Positions 33,828 to 42,068 of a DNA stretch of 57,152 nucleotides are shown here, piece by piece. Under the pieces are notes generated by a model. The model saw only the letters and a program-made list of their open reading frames with translations, searched no databases and was not told where the DNA came from. The DNA is from UBA6019 sp035535055. Lineage in GTDB: Bacteria > Chloroflexota > Dormibacteria > Dormibacterales > Dormibacteraceae. The translations under genes were made by a program, and so were the position numbers. Within the stretch, counting starts at the first letter, position 1. Each line of letters opens with the position of its first letter. The DNA lies in contig DATLQT010000075.1 in assembly GCA_035535055.1 (NCBI GenBank), positions 1 to 57,152 on the forward strand. Reading direction: 5' to 3'.

Positions 33828-35045
33828 TCAAGTCGTGTAGTCGGCATTGATGCGCACGTACTCCTCGGACAGGTCGCAGCCCCAGGCCTCGGCGCTCCCC
33901 TCGCCGAGGCCGAGCTCGGCGTGGATCAGGATCTCCGGCTGCTCGAAGGCGGCGCGGACGGCGTCGAGGTCGACCGGCTGGCCGGCGCCGCGGCTGAACA
34001 CTGTAAGGCCGGCGATGCTCAGCTCGAGGCGGTCGATGGCCAGCTCGGCGCCGCTGTAGCCAAGCGCGCAGACGATCCTCCCCCAGTTGGGGTCGCCACC
34101 GTGGATGGCGGTCTTTACAAGGCTGGAGGAGGCCACGGCCCGGGCGGCCATCCGCGCCTCCTCGCTGCTTGCGCCGCCGCTGACGCCGACGGTGATGAGG
34201 CGGGTGGCGCCTTCGCCGTCGCGGGCGATCTGGCGCGCCAGGTCGCGGGCGACGGCCAGCAGCGCAGCCTCCAACGCCTCGGCCTCAGGGGTGCCAGCCG
34301 CCACCGGCGGGTTGCCGGCCGCGCCGTTGGCGAGGACCAGGAAGCTGTCGTTGGTCGAGCTGTCCCCGTCGACGGTCACCTGGTTGAAGGAGCCGTCGGC
34401 GACCCGCTTGACGATCTGGCTCAGAAAGCCCGGTTCTACGGCCGCGTCACTGGTGACGTAGGCGAGCATGGTGGCCATGTTGGGATGGATCATCCCGGAC
34501 CCCTTGCACATCCCCCCGACCCGGACCTCGACCCCGCCGATCTGGACCACCCCGGTGGACTGCTTGGGCACTGTGTCGGTGGTCATGATCGCCTTTGCCG
34601 CGCCTTCCCCGCCCGCCTCGGTGAGGCTCGCGCAGGCAGCGGCGATGCCGGTCTTGACGGCGTCCATTGGCAGGTAGCGGCCGATCACGCCGGTCGAGCT
34701 GACGACCACCTGGGGGGGGTCGAGGTCGAGCCGGTCGGCCGTCAGCTTCGCCATCTGGAGCGCATCCTTGTAGCCCTGGGCGCCGGTGCAGGCATTGGCG
34801 TTGCCGGAGTTGATCACGACCGCCTGGACCCGGTTCTGGCGGAGGTGGAGCTGGTCGATCACGATCGTCGCCGACTTCACCTTGTTGGTCGTGAAGACCC
34901 CGGCCGCGTCGCAGGGCCGGTCGCTGAAGACGACGGCGAGGTCGTCCTTCTGGCCGCTCGGGATCGCGCTCGCGCCGGCGGTGAAGGCCTTGATCCCGCA
35001 AGCGGCGCTGCCCGCCCTCCAGCCGCGAGGGAAAGTCACGGCCAC
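33828..35045 (-). CDS. argJ: glutamate N-acetyltransferase / amino-acid acetyltransferase
   Basis: Transfers the acetyl group from N-acetylornithine to glutamate, so acetyl is recycled. Self-cleaving Ntn-type protein of about 405 residues: the cleavage region is GMIHPNMATMLAYVTSDA, where the Thr of ATML becomes the nucleophile, and other motifs are INSGNANACTG and HGGDPNWGRI. The GTG at 35045 has GGAGG seven bases upstream; a GTG at 35039 overlapping the argC stop is the alternative. Confidence 0.95.
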   Translation of the reverse strand: MAVTFPRGWRAGSAACGIKAFTAGASAIPSGQKDDLAVVFSDRPCDAAGVFTTNKVKSATIVIDQLHLRQNRVQAVVINSGNANACTGAQGYKDALQMAKLTADRLDLDPPQVVVSSTGVIGRYLPMDAVKTGIAAACASLTEAGGEGAAKAIMTTDTVPKQSTGVVQIGGVEVRVGGMCKGSGMIHPNMATMLAYVTSDAAVEPGFLSQIVKRVADGSFNQVTVDGDSSTNDSFLVLANGAAGNPPVAAGTPEAEALEAALLAVARDLARQIARDGEGATRLITVGVSGGASSEEARMAARAVASSSLVKTAIHGGDPNWGRIVCALGYSGAELAIDRLELSIAGLTVFSRGAGQPVDLDAVRAAFEQPEILIHAELGLGEGSAEAWGCDLSEEYVRINADYTT

Positions 35046-36064
35046 TGGATCGCCTCCTCCAGTCCGGCGCGGCGGTCGAAGCCGAAGGCCAGGTTGAAGG
35101 CTTCGACGCCCTGCCCGCTGGCTCCCTTGACGAGGTTGTCGAGGGCGCTGGTGACGATCGCCTTGCCGTTCTGCTCGGACACGTTGATAAGGCACAGGTT
35201 GGTGTGCGTCGCGAGCTTGGTGGTCGGGCTCGTGGCCAGCACCCGAGTGAAGGGCTGGCCGGAATAGAACTCGGCGTAGACATCTTGCAGCTCCGATAAC
35301 GAACCCGTGAGGTCGAAGTAGCAGGTCGCCAGGATCCCCCGCGTCATGGGCACCAGGTGGGGAACGAAGGTGATCCGCGGCGCCTCGCCGCCGGGGGCGA
35401 CCCCGGCCAGCTCTTGGACCAGCTCCGGGAAGTGGCGGTGGCCGCCGATGGCGTAGGCGCCCAGCGACTCGTTGACCTCGCTGAAGTGGACGCCAACCCC
35501 CGGTGAGCGGCCGGCGCCGCTGACGCCGGACTTGGCGTCGACCACGACGTCGCCTCCGACCAGGCCGGAGGCGACGGCCGGCGCCAGGCCGAGGATGGAG
35601 GCGGTCGAGTAGCAGCCGGGGACGGCGACCAACGCAGCTCCCGGCAGCTCGCCGGCATGGAGCTCGGGCAGGCCCAGCACCGCCTGCGCAAGCAGGTCCG
35701 GCGCCGGGTGCTCCTGCTTATACCAGCGCGGGTAAAGGTTGACGTCCCGGAGCCGGAAGTCGGCGCTCATGTCCACCACCCGAGCCCCGGCGGCCAGCCA
35801 GCCGGCGGCCTTGCCGGCACCCACGTTGTGGGGCAGGCAGGAGAAGACCACGTCGACGGCGGCGGCATCGGGCTCCTCCGCGAACTCGCCCTCCAGGTCG
35901 TGGAGCGGGAAGACCTCGGAGTAGGGCCGGCCGGCGTAGGACCGCGAGGTGAGCTGGACCAGCTCAACCCCCGGGTGCCGGGCGAGGAGGTGGACCAGCG
36001 TCATGCCCGCGTAGCCGTTGGCCCCCGCGATGGCGGCCCTGACGGGCGTCGAAGGAGGCTTCAT
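35036..36064 (-). CDS. argC: N-acetyl-gamma-glutamyl-phosphate reductase
   Basis: NADPH-dependent reductase. The 342-residue protein has IAGANGYAGMTLVHLL (nucleotide-binding), LPHNVGAGKAAGWL, the catalytic Cys in VAVPGCYSTASI and the His in VPHLVPMTRGIL. The ATG at 36064 is chosen over a start 16 codons upstream because the operator lies just before it. First arg gene. Confidence 0.95.
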   Translation of the reverse strand: MKPPSTPVRAAIAGANGYAGMTLVHLLARHPGVELVQLTSRSYAGRPYSEVFPLHDLEGEFAEEPDAAAVDVVFSCLPHNVGAGKAAGWLAAGARVVDMSADFRLRDVNLYPRWYKQEHPAPDLLAQAVLGLPELHAGELPGAALVAVPGCYSTASILGLAPAVASGLVGGDVVVDAKSGVSGAGRSPGVGVHFSEVNESLGAYAIGGHRHFPELVQELAGVAPGGEAPRITFVPHLVPMTRGILATCYFDLTGSLSELQDVYAEFYSGQPFTRVLATSPTTKLATHTNLCLINVSEQNGKAIVTSALDNLVKGASGQGVEAFNLAFGFDRRAGLEEAIQWP

Positions 36065-36068
36065 GGCC

Positions 36069-36101
36069 GCATGAATATACAGCTGGCCCGCATATTCATG
36101 C
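36069..36101. promoter_or_regulatory. ARG-box-like inverted repeat upstream of argC
   Basis: GCATGAATAT (36069-36078) and ATATTCATGC (36092-36101) are perfect 10-bp inverted copies separated by 13 bases, ending five bases from the argC ATG. The TGAAT/ATTCA cores match the known ArgR half-site. The right arm overlaps the stop of sixA, so the arg promoter must lie within sixA. With argR in the same cluster, this is very probably the ArgR operator. Confidence 0.8.
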
Positions 36102-36581
36102 GAAGTCGGCATGCGTCAGGAAGCTGGCCAGGCGTCCCTTCCGGGGTCCCGCGGCGGGCCAATCGGCGCCTTCGAAGGTGATCGTGGCCAGGGTGCAGGT
36201 CCCAAAAGCCTTGCCCTCGTGCACAAGTGCCCGTGCCACTACCTCAAGCCCCGGGTTGTGGCCCACCAGCATGACCGCTTCCAGCTCGTCCGGGAGGTCG
36301 CGAACAAAGCTCAGCAGCTCGTCGGCGGCGGCGCCGTAGAGGCCCGCCTCCTCGACCAGCCGGGCGCCGCCCAGCGCGGGCGCGATCGCCTCCAGGGTCT
36401 CCCGCGCCCGCCGCGCGGGCGAGCAGAAGACGGCGTCGAGCGCGATTGGATGCTTGTCGAGGTACTTGTGAAGTGCCTTGGCGTCGCGCCTGCCGCGGCC
36501 GTTGAGAGGGCGCTCGACGTCCGACAGGCCGGGATGGCCCCAGTCCGACTTGGCGTGGCGGAGGAGGTGGAGAGTCCTCAC
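36096..36581 (-). CDS. SixA-type histidine phosphatase
   Basis: A 161-residue branch-2 histidine phosphatase with the catalytic LHLLRHAKSDW motif, the SPARRARETL Arg region and the second His in MLVGHNPGLEV. SixA in E. coli removes phosphate from phospho-His proteins; the substrate here is unknown. Starts at GTG overlapping the hisI stop (GTGA), so it belongs to the his transcript; its end carries half of the arg operator. Confidence 0.88.
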   Translation of the reverse strand: MRTLHLLRHAKSDWGHPGLSDVERPLNGRGRRDAKALHKYLDKHPIALDAVFCSPARRARETLEAIAPALGGARLVEEAGLYGAAADELLSFVRDLPDELEAVMLVGHNPGLEVVARALVHEGKAFGTCTLATITFEGADWPAAGPRKGRLASFLTHADFA

Positions 36582-36910
36582 GCGGGCGTGAAGAAGCAGG
36601 ATTCGGCGCCGGTGTGGCAGGCCGGCCCGTGGGGCCGGACCCTGAGCAGGATGGCGTCGGCGTCGCAGTCCACCCAGCGGTCGACCACGTCCAGATAGTT
36701 GCCGGAGGTCGCGCCCTTCTCCCAGAGCCCGCGGCGGCGGGAGTGGAACCAGGCGTGGCCGGTAGCGAGCGTCCGCTCCCAGGCCTCGGCGTCCATGTAG
36801 GCGACCATCAGCACCCGGCCGGTCTCCGCGTCCTGGGCGATCGCCGGCAGCAGGCCACCGGAGAAATCGGGCGCCGTGGCCGGCGACCCCTCGATCTCCT
36901 CGCTACTCAT
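36578..36910 (-). CDS. hisI: phosphoribosyl-AMP cyclohydrolase
   Basis: Third step of histidine synthesis. The 110-residue single-domain enzyme has MVAYMDAEAWERT, GHAWFHSRRRGLWEKG, the DCDADAILLRV metal motif and zinc Cys residues in CHTGAESCF. No HisE domain is fused, and none is found nearby. Confidence 0.95.
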   Translation of the reverse strand: MSSEEIEGSPATAPDFSGGLLPAIAQDAETGRVLMVAYMDAEAWERTLATGHAWFHSRRRGLWEKGATSGNYLDVVDRWVDCDADAILLRVRPHGPACHTGAESCFFTPA

Positions 36911-36941
36911 GCCCTGACCATGCCGGTCACGCGGTCGCGCT

Positions 36942-37703
36942 TCACGGCCGGACCTCCAGGCCCCACCCGGCCAGCTGCCTCTTGACGTCGCCGATCGACA
37001 GCTCGCCGAAGTGGAAGATCGAGGCCGCGAGGGCCGCCTCCGCCCCCCCTTCCGAGAGCGCCGCGTACATGTGGGCGGCGCTGCCGGCGCCGCCGGAGGC
37101 GATTACCGGGAGCCGGACCGCGCCGCTGACGGCGGCGGTCAGGTCGAGGTCGTAGCCGTCCCTGGTCCCGTCCCGGTCCATCGAGGTGAGCAGGATCTCC
37201 CCCGCTCCCCGGCGTTCGCCCTCGCGCGCCCATTCGACCGCGTCGAGGCCGGTCGCACGGCGGCCGCCGTGCGAGAAGACCTCCCAGCCCGAGCCCTCGG
37301 TGCGGCGGCGGGCGTCGATAGCCAGCACCATGCACTGGGCGCCGAAGAGGTCGGCGCCGCGGCTCAGGAGCTCGGGGTCGTCGATGGCGGCGCTGTTGAC
37401 CGAGACCTTGTCGGCGCCATGCGACAGCAGCAGCTGGATGTCCTCGGTCGTGCGCACCCCCCCGCCGACGGTCAGCGGGATGAAGACCTGGTCGGCCGTC
37501 CGGGCGACCGCGTCGAGGAGGATGGAGCGGGCGGAGGAGGACGCCGTGATGTCGAGGAAGACGAGCTCGTCGGCGCCGGCCGCGTCATAGGCGGCGGCCA
37601 GCTCGGCGGGGTCGCCGGCGTCCCGCAGCTCGACGAAGCGGACGCCCTTCACGACCCGGCCCTCGTCCACGTCGAGGCACGGGATGATGCGCTTGGCCGG
37701 CAT
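36942..37703 (-). CDS. hisF: imidazole glycerol phosphate synthase, cyclase subunit
   Basis: The 253-residue (beta/alpha)8 barrel has the catalytic Asp11 (IIPCLDVDEGRVVKG), the second catalytic Asp in MVLAIDARR, and phosphate sites VGGGVRT and IASGGAGS. It pairs with HisH, which supplies ammonia through the barrel. It starts 11 bp after hisH. Confidence 0.97.
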   Translation of the reverse strand: MPAKRIIPCLDVDEGRVVKGVRFVELRDAGDPAELAAAYDAAGADELVFLDITASSSARSILLDAVARTADQVFIPLTVGGGVRTTEDIQLLLSHGADKVSVNSAAIDDPELLSRGADLFGAQCMVLAIDARRRTEGSGWEVFSHGGRRATGLDAVEWAREGERRGAGEILLTSMDRDGTRDGYDLDLTAAVSGAVRLPVIASGGAGSAAHMYAALSEGGAEAALAASIFHFGELSIGDVKRQLAGWGLEVRP

Positions 37704-37714
37704 CTCTATTTCCT

Positions 37715-38314
37715 TCAGCCCTCCCCGCAGACGTCGAGGAAGTTGCGGTAGACCAGGAGGCCCACGGGGCCGCTCTTCTCGGGGTGGAACTGGGTGCCCA
37801 TCACGTTCAGACGACCTGCCGCGGCGACGGGCGCGGTGTCGGTGGCGGCGCAGGCGTCGGCCGAGCCGGCCGGCGTGTAGGAGTGCACGTAGTAGAAATA
37901 CGAGCTATCGGCGATCCCGGTGAAGAGCGGTGAGAAATCCGTGATCCGCGTGGGGCACCAGCCGATCACCGGCAGCCGCGGAGAATCCCTGATCACCTCG
38001 ACGGCGCCGCGGAGGAGCCCGAGACCCTGGTGGCGGCCGTGCTCGGAGGATTCCTCGAAGAGGAGCTGGTAGCCGAGGCAGACGCCGAGCAGCGGCTTGC
38101 CCTTGCGGGCCAGTTCCACCACCTCCCGGCCGAGGTTGCCAGCCTGGAGCTTTTGCAGCGCGGGGGCGAAGGCGCCGACCCCAGGCAGAACCAGGCCGTT
38201 GGCGTGCTGCAGCTCCTCTTTGTCGGCGGTGACCTTGGGCGAGGCGCCCCAGTGGAGAAGCGCGCGCTCCACCGAGCGAAGATTGCCCACGCCGTAGTCG
38301 ACGATCGCTATCAC
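37715..38314 (-). CDS. hisH: imidazole glycerol phosphate synthase, glutaminase subunit
   Basis: The 199-residue class I glutamine amidotransferase begins IAIVDYGVGNLRSVERAL, has the nucleophile in LLGVCLGYQLLFE and the His/Glu pair in TQFHPEKSG. Starts at GTG in a GTGA overlap with hisB. Confidence 0.96.
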   Translation of the reverse strand: MIAIVDYGVGNLRSVERALLHWGASPKVTADKEELQHANGLVLPGVGAFAPALQKLQAGNLGREVVELARKGKPLLGVCLGYQLLFEESSEHGRHQGLGLLRGAVEVIRDSPRLPVIGWCPTRITDFSPLFTGIADSSYFYYVHSYTPAGSADACAATDTAPVAAAGRLNVMGTQFHPEKSGPVGLLVYRNFLDVCGEG

Positions 38315-38895
38315 CCCAGCAGGCCCTTTGACGACGGGATGCCGCGCCCGCCGAGACTCATCGCCTCCCGGAGTGCCAGCCCCAGGGCCTTGGCCGCCGA
38401 CTCCGCGATGTGGTGGCGGTTGCGACCGCGGATCAGGTCGACGTGGAGCGTGGCGCCGAGGTGGATCGCCAGCGCCCGCCAGAACTCCTCCAGGACCTCC
38501 GACTCGAGGCTCCCGACCTTGCCCTTGAGCGGCAGGTTGTAGGAGAGGAAGGGCCGCTTGCCGAGGTCCACGACGACCCGCGCCAGCGACTCGTCGAGCG
38601 GCGCGTAGGCCGCCGCGAAGCGGGTGATCCCGGCCCGGTCGCCCAGCGCCTGGGAGATGGCCTGGCCGAGGACGATGCCGGCGTCCTCGCAGAGGTGGTG
38701 GGGGTCGACCTGGATGTCGCCCTCGCCCTTGAGGACGAGGTCGAAGGCGCCATAGCGGGCGACCTGCTCGACCAGGTGGTCGAGGAAGGGCAGGCCGGTC
38801 TCGACCTCCACCCTCTCACCGGCGTCGAGGATCACCTCGGCCCGGAGGCGGGTCTCCTTCGAATTGCGTTCGACGACCGCCGTTCTTTTACTCAA
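38311..38895 (-). CDS. hisB: imidazoleglycerol-phosphate dehydratase
   Basis: A 194-residue monofunctional enzyme with the manganese-binding repeats: FLDHLVEQVARYG, VDPHHLCEDAGIVLG, and RNRHHIAESAAKALG. No phosphatase domain. The start is TTG 38895, six bases after GGAGG and inside the end of hisD; the open frame eight codons longer is less likely. Confidence 0.95.
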   Translation of the reverse strand: MSKRTAVVERNSKETRLRAEVILDAGERVEVETGLPFLDHLVEQVARYGAFDLVLKGEGDIQVDPHHLCEDAGIVLGQAISQALGDRAGITRFAAAYAPLDESLARVVVDLGKRPFLSYNLPLKGKVGSLESEVLEEFWRALAIHLGATLHVDLIRGRNRHHIAESAAKALGLALREAMSLGGRGIPSSKGLLG

Positions 38896-40159
38896 GTCGA
38901 ACCTCCACCGCGTGGGCATGGGCCGTCAGCCCCTCCAGGTTGGCCAGCGCGACGCAGGCCTCGCGGAGCATCTCGAGGTCGCCCCGGTTGAGGCTGGCGA
39001 CGCTCGTCCGCTTCAGGAAGTTGTACACGCCCAGCGGCGAGCTGAAGCGGGCGGCGCCAGCGGTGGGCAGGGTGTGGTTGGGGCCGGCGACGTAGTCGCC
39101 GAGCGACACCGGCGCGTAGGGGCCGAGGAACACCGCGCCCGCGTTTTCCACCTTGGCGGAAAGCGAGCCCGGGTCGGCGGTCATCAGCTCCAGGTGCTCG
39201 GGCGCGAAGTCGTTGGCGACCTGCATCGCCTGCTCAAGGTCGTCCACGACCACGACGCAGCAGTGCGCCGCGCTGATGATCTCCGCCCGGTCGAGGCCTC
39301 CGACAAGGCTCGCGAACTCCTCCTCGACGCGGTCGGCGAGCTCGGCGGAGTCGGTGACCAGGACCGCCCAGGCCATCGGGTCGTGCTCCAGCTGGGAGGC
39401 GAGGTCGGCGGCCACGAAGTCGGCCCGGGCACCCGCGTCGGCGACGACGAGGATCTCGGTCGGTCCCGCCAGAGCGTCTATCCCGACCGAGCCGAAGACC
39501 TCCTTTTTGGCCAGCATCACGTAGACGTTGCCGGGTCCCGCCAGGACGTCCACCCGGGGCACGCTCGCGGTCCCGTAGGCGAGGGCCGCGATCGCCTGCG
39601 CGCCGCCCATCCGGTAAACCTCATCGACACCGGCCACCGCGGCGGCGGCGAGGATCGCGACCGGCACCGAGCCGTCCGGGGCCGGCGGGGTGGCCACGAC
39701 GACCTCCTTCACGCCGGCGATGCGGGCGGGGATCGCCCCCATCAGCACCGTCGAGGGGTAGGCGGCCCGGCCGCCCGGCACGTAGAGGCCGGCCCGGCGA
39801 ACCGGGCGGGTCAGCAGCTTCAACCCCGGGGTGCCGGCCACCGGCTCGAATGCCTGGGTCTCGTGGAACTGCCGGATCCGGCGGGTGGCGAACTCGATCG
39901 CGTCGCGATCGCCCGGTGCCAGCCGCCGGAGCGCGGCCTCGATCTCGGAACGAGGGACCGAGAAGCCCTCCTCCGGGGCTGGCCGCCAGCCGTCGAAGCG
40001 CAGGCCGTACTCGCCGAGGGCGGAGTCACCCTCGGTGCGGACCCGGTCGCAGATCTCGCGGACGGTGGCCTGCTGCTCCTCCAGGCCGGCCAGGTCGAGG
40101 CGGCGGCGGCTCAACGGGCTGTCGAGCCAGGACCCAAGGTCGAAGCGGCGGATGCTCAT
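38888..40159 (-). CDS. hisD: histidinol dehydrogenase
   Basis: Two-step NAD-dependent oxidation of histidinol to histidine. The 423-residue protein has RAGLYVPGGRAAYPSTVLM, DVLAGPGNVYV, ALAGPTEILVVAD, the zinc region ASQLEHDP, and FAPEHLEL with the catalytic Glu/His. ATGA overlap with hisG. Confidence 0.96.
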   Translation of the reverse strand: MSIRRFDLGSWLDSPLSRRRLDLAGLEEQQATVREICDRVRTEGDSALGEYGLRFDGWRPAPEEGFSVPRSEIEAALRRLAPGDRDAIEFATRRIRQFHETQAFEPVAGTPGLKLLTRPVRRAGLYVPGGRAAYPSTVLMGAIPARIAGVKEVVVATPPAPDGSVPVAILAAAAVAGVDEVYRMGGAQAIAALAYGTASVPRVDVLAGPGNVYVMLAKKEVFGSVGIDALAGPTEILVVADAGARADFVAADLASQLEHDPMAWAVLVTDSAELADRVEEEFASLVGGLDRAEIISAAHCCVVVVDDLEQAMQVANDFAPEHLELMTADPGSLSAKVENAGAVFLGPYAPVSLGDYVAGPNHTLPTAGAARFSSPLGVYNFLKRTSVASLNRGDLEMLREACVALANLEGLTAHAHAVEVRLE

Positions 40160-40785
40160 CGGGCCGCCTTCGCCAGCCTCGTGACCAGCGACTGGACCTC
40201 GCCGCTGCGGGTCTTGAGGCTGGCCTGGTTGGCGATCAGGCGGGCCGTCGATGAAGCGATCTCGGCCACGATCCGGAGCTTGTTCTCGCGGATCGTCGCT
40301 CCGCTGGCGGTCAGATCGGCGATGGCGTCGGCGAGGCCGACCTGGGGCGCCAGCTCCACCGAGCCGTGGAGCCGGACGATGTCGGCGGCCCTGCGCTGGG
40401 AGGCGAAGAAGGCCTCCGTCGCCCGCGGGTACTTGGTAGCGACCCGGAGGACCGGCGGCCAGGTCTCGCGCCCGGCCAGGGGGGATGACTCGGTCACCGC
40501 GAGAACCAGCCGGCAGCCTCCGAAGCCGAGGTCGACCAGCTCGTAGTGGCTCCCAGGGTTCTCCCAGAGCTGGTCCTTGCCGACAATGCCGAGGTCTGCC
40601 GAGCCGTGGTCTACGTAGGCCGCCACGTCGGCCGGCCGGACCAGCACCACACGGATCCCGTCCTGCTCGACCATCAGGCGCCGGCCCAACTGGTTGCGGT
40701 CGATGGTGGCCACGCCAGCCTTGGCGAGCAACTCGAGGCTGCCCTCGAGCAGCGCCCCGGTGCAGAGAGCAATCGAGATGCTCAC
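40156..40785 (-). CDS. hisG: ATP phosphoribosyltransferase, short form
   Basis: First committed step of histidine synthesis. The 209-residue protein is the short form, lacking the C-terminal regulatory domain and requiring HisZ. Visible are VLVRPADVAAYVDHGSADLG, IVGKDQLWE and the PRPP-binding ELVDLGFGGCRLVLAV region, with RIVAEIASSTARLIAN near the end. ATGA overlap with hisD, and overlaps hisZ by 4 bp. Confidence 0.94.
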   Translation of the reverse strand: MSISIALCTGALLEGSLELLAKAGVATIDRNQLGRRLMVEQDGIRVVLVRPADVAAYVDHGSADLGIVGKDQLWENPGSHYELVDLGFGGCRLVLAVTESSPLAGRETWPPVLRVATKYPRATEAFFASQRRAADIVRLHGSVELAPQVGLADAIADLTASGATIRENKLRIVAEIASSTARLIANQASLKTRSGEVQSLVTRLAKAAR

Positions 40786-41987
40786 GACGACTCCCCCGCC
40801 AACCGCGCGACGACCTGTTCAGCGGGAAGACGGCGCAGACGCCCGGCCGGGTTCACCCAGGCCACCCGCTCGCGCCCGGCGCAGTGGAGGAGGTTGGCGG
40901 CCCCCACCTGGCCGAGCCAGGTTCGCGCGCCGGGCAGTCCGCGGGCTTCGCTGTCGACGACCGCCCGCATGCCGAAGAGCCGCAGGGAGGTGGCGAGCCT
41001 GAGTGCCGGCTCGAGCCCTGCCGCCGTCCAGCAGACCGCCGCGTCGATGCGCGGCAACGTGGCGCGCCGGCCGGAGCGGGCGATCGCCTCGGCCACGAGG
41101 TCGAGGTGGAGCACGAAGCCGGTCGCGGCGGCCGGCCGGCCGAAGCGCTCCAGCAGGTGGTCGTAGCGGCCTCCCGCCGCCAGCGGGCGGCCGAGGTCGG
41201 GGCCGTAGGCCTCGAAGGTCACCCCCGTGTAGTAGTCGAAATTGCGGATCGCGCCCAGGTCCAGCTTCACCGACTCGCCGAGGCCGTGAGCGGCCAGCAG
41301 GTCATGGACGCGGCGCAGCTCGAGCAGCGCCGTCTCCGAGCGGCGGTTGGAGACCAGGCCGCTGGCGGCGTCGAGGATCTCGGGGCCACCCCGCAGGGCG
41401 GGGAAGCGGAGCAACAGCTGCCGTTCGACGCGGCCGACGGTCGTCTTCGCCAGCAGCTTCTCGAGCGCCACGAAGTCGTGCCCGGCGAGGGCCTGCCGGA
41501 CGCCGACCTCGACCTCGGGGTCGAGGCGCAGGCCGGCCAGCAGGCCGTGGAAGAACTCCGAGTGGCCGACGTCGACCTGGTAGCGACCGAGACCGGCGGC
41601 GTCGAGGCAGCGCACGGCGAGGGCGATCACCTCGGCGTCGGCCACCGGGCCCCGGGCGCCGATCAGTTCGGCGCCGGCCTGGTGGGTCTCCCGGCGGTTG
41701 GAGAAACGACCGGCATCGTTGGCGAGGACCGAGGCCGCGTAGCAGAGCCGCAGCGGCAGGGGCGTGCCGCGGAGCCCGGTCGAGGCGAGTCGGGCGACGG
41801 GGATGGTCTTCTCGCCCACGACCGCGAGCAGGGCGCCATCCCCGTCGGCGAACTTGAAGAGCCTGCGCCGCTGGTCGGGGCCAAGGCCGACGGCCAGGGT
41901 GTCCTCCCGCTCGAGGGTGGGCGTGACCACGAAGCGGTAGCCCCAGCGCCGCATCTCGGCCAGGATCGCCTCCTGGCCGGCCCGCAT
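40782..41987 (-). CDS. hisZ: ATP phosphoribosyltransferase regulatory subunit
   Basis: Histidyl-tRNA-synthetase-like partner of short HisG. Class II core features include LRLCYAASVLAND, GAELIGA, YQVDVGHSEFFHGLL, DYYTGVTFEAYG and LAAGGRYDHLLERFG. The first usable start is ATG 41987, but the same frame upstream encodes TPAGFRDLLPEEAES, the family's normal N-terminus, with no ATG, GTG or TTG before the in-frame TPR stop at 42069. AGGAG lies upstream at about 42051. The true start is unresolved (non-standard codon or an assembly error); a CTG at 42011 is one candidate. Confidence 0.9.
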   Translation of the reverse strand: MRAGQEAILAEMRRWGYRFVVTPTLEREDTLAVGLGPDQRRRLFKFADGDGALLAVVGEKTIPVARLASTGLRGTPLPLRLCYAASVLANDAGRFSNRRETHQAGAELIGARGPVADAEVIALAVRCLDAAGLGRYQVDVGHSEFFHGLLAGLRLDPEVEVGVRQALAGHDFVALEKLLAKTTVGRVERQLLLRFPALRGGPEILDAASGLVSNRRSETALLELRRVHDLLAAHGLGESVKLDLGAIRNFDYYTGVTFEAYGPDLGRPLAAGGRYDHLLERFGRPAAATGFVLHLDLVAEAIARSGRRATLPRIDAAVCWTAAGLEPALRLATSLRLFGMRAVVDSEARGLPGARTWLGQVGAANLLHCAGRERVAWVNPAGRLRRLPAEQVVARLAGESS

Positions 41988-42068
41988 CGACTCCGCCTCC
42001 TCCGGGAGCAGGTCCCGGAACCCGGCGGGGGTGTCAGGAGTAGTGAAAGGGCTCCTTCGAAGCGGCGC

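Noticed and set aside
31815..35267. A 1150-codon open frame on the plus strand, antisense to argD, argB, argJ and argC
   Set aside because: It is a mirror frame caused by GC-rich third codon positions of the arg genes; low-complexity Asp/Gly/Val/Leu composition and no known domain.
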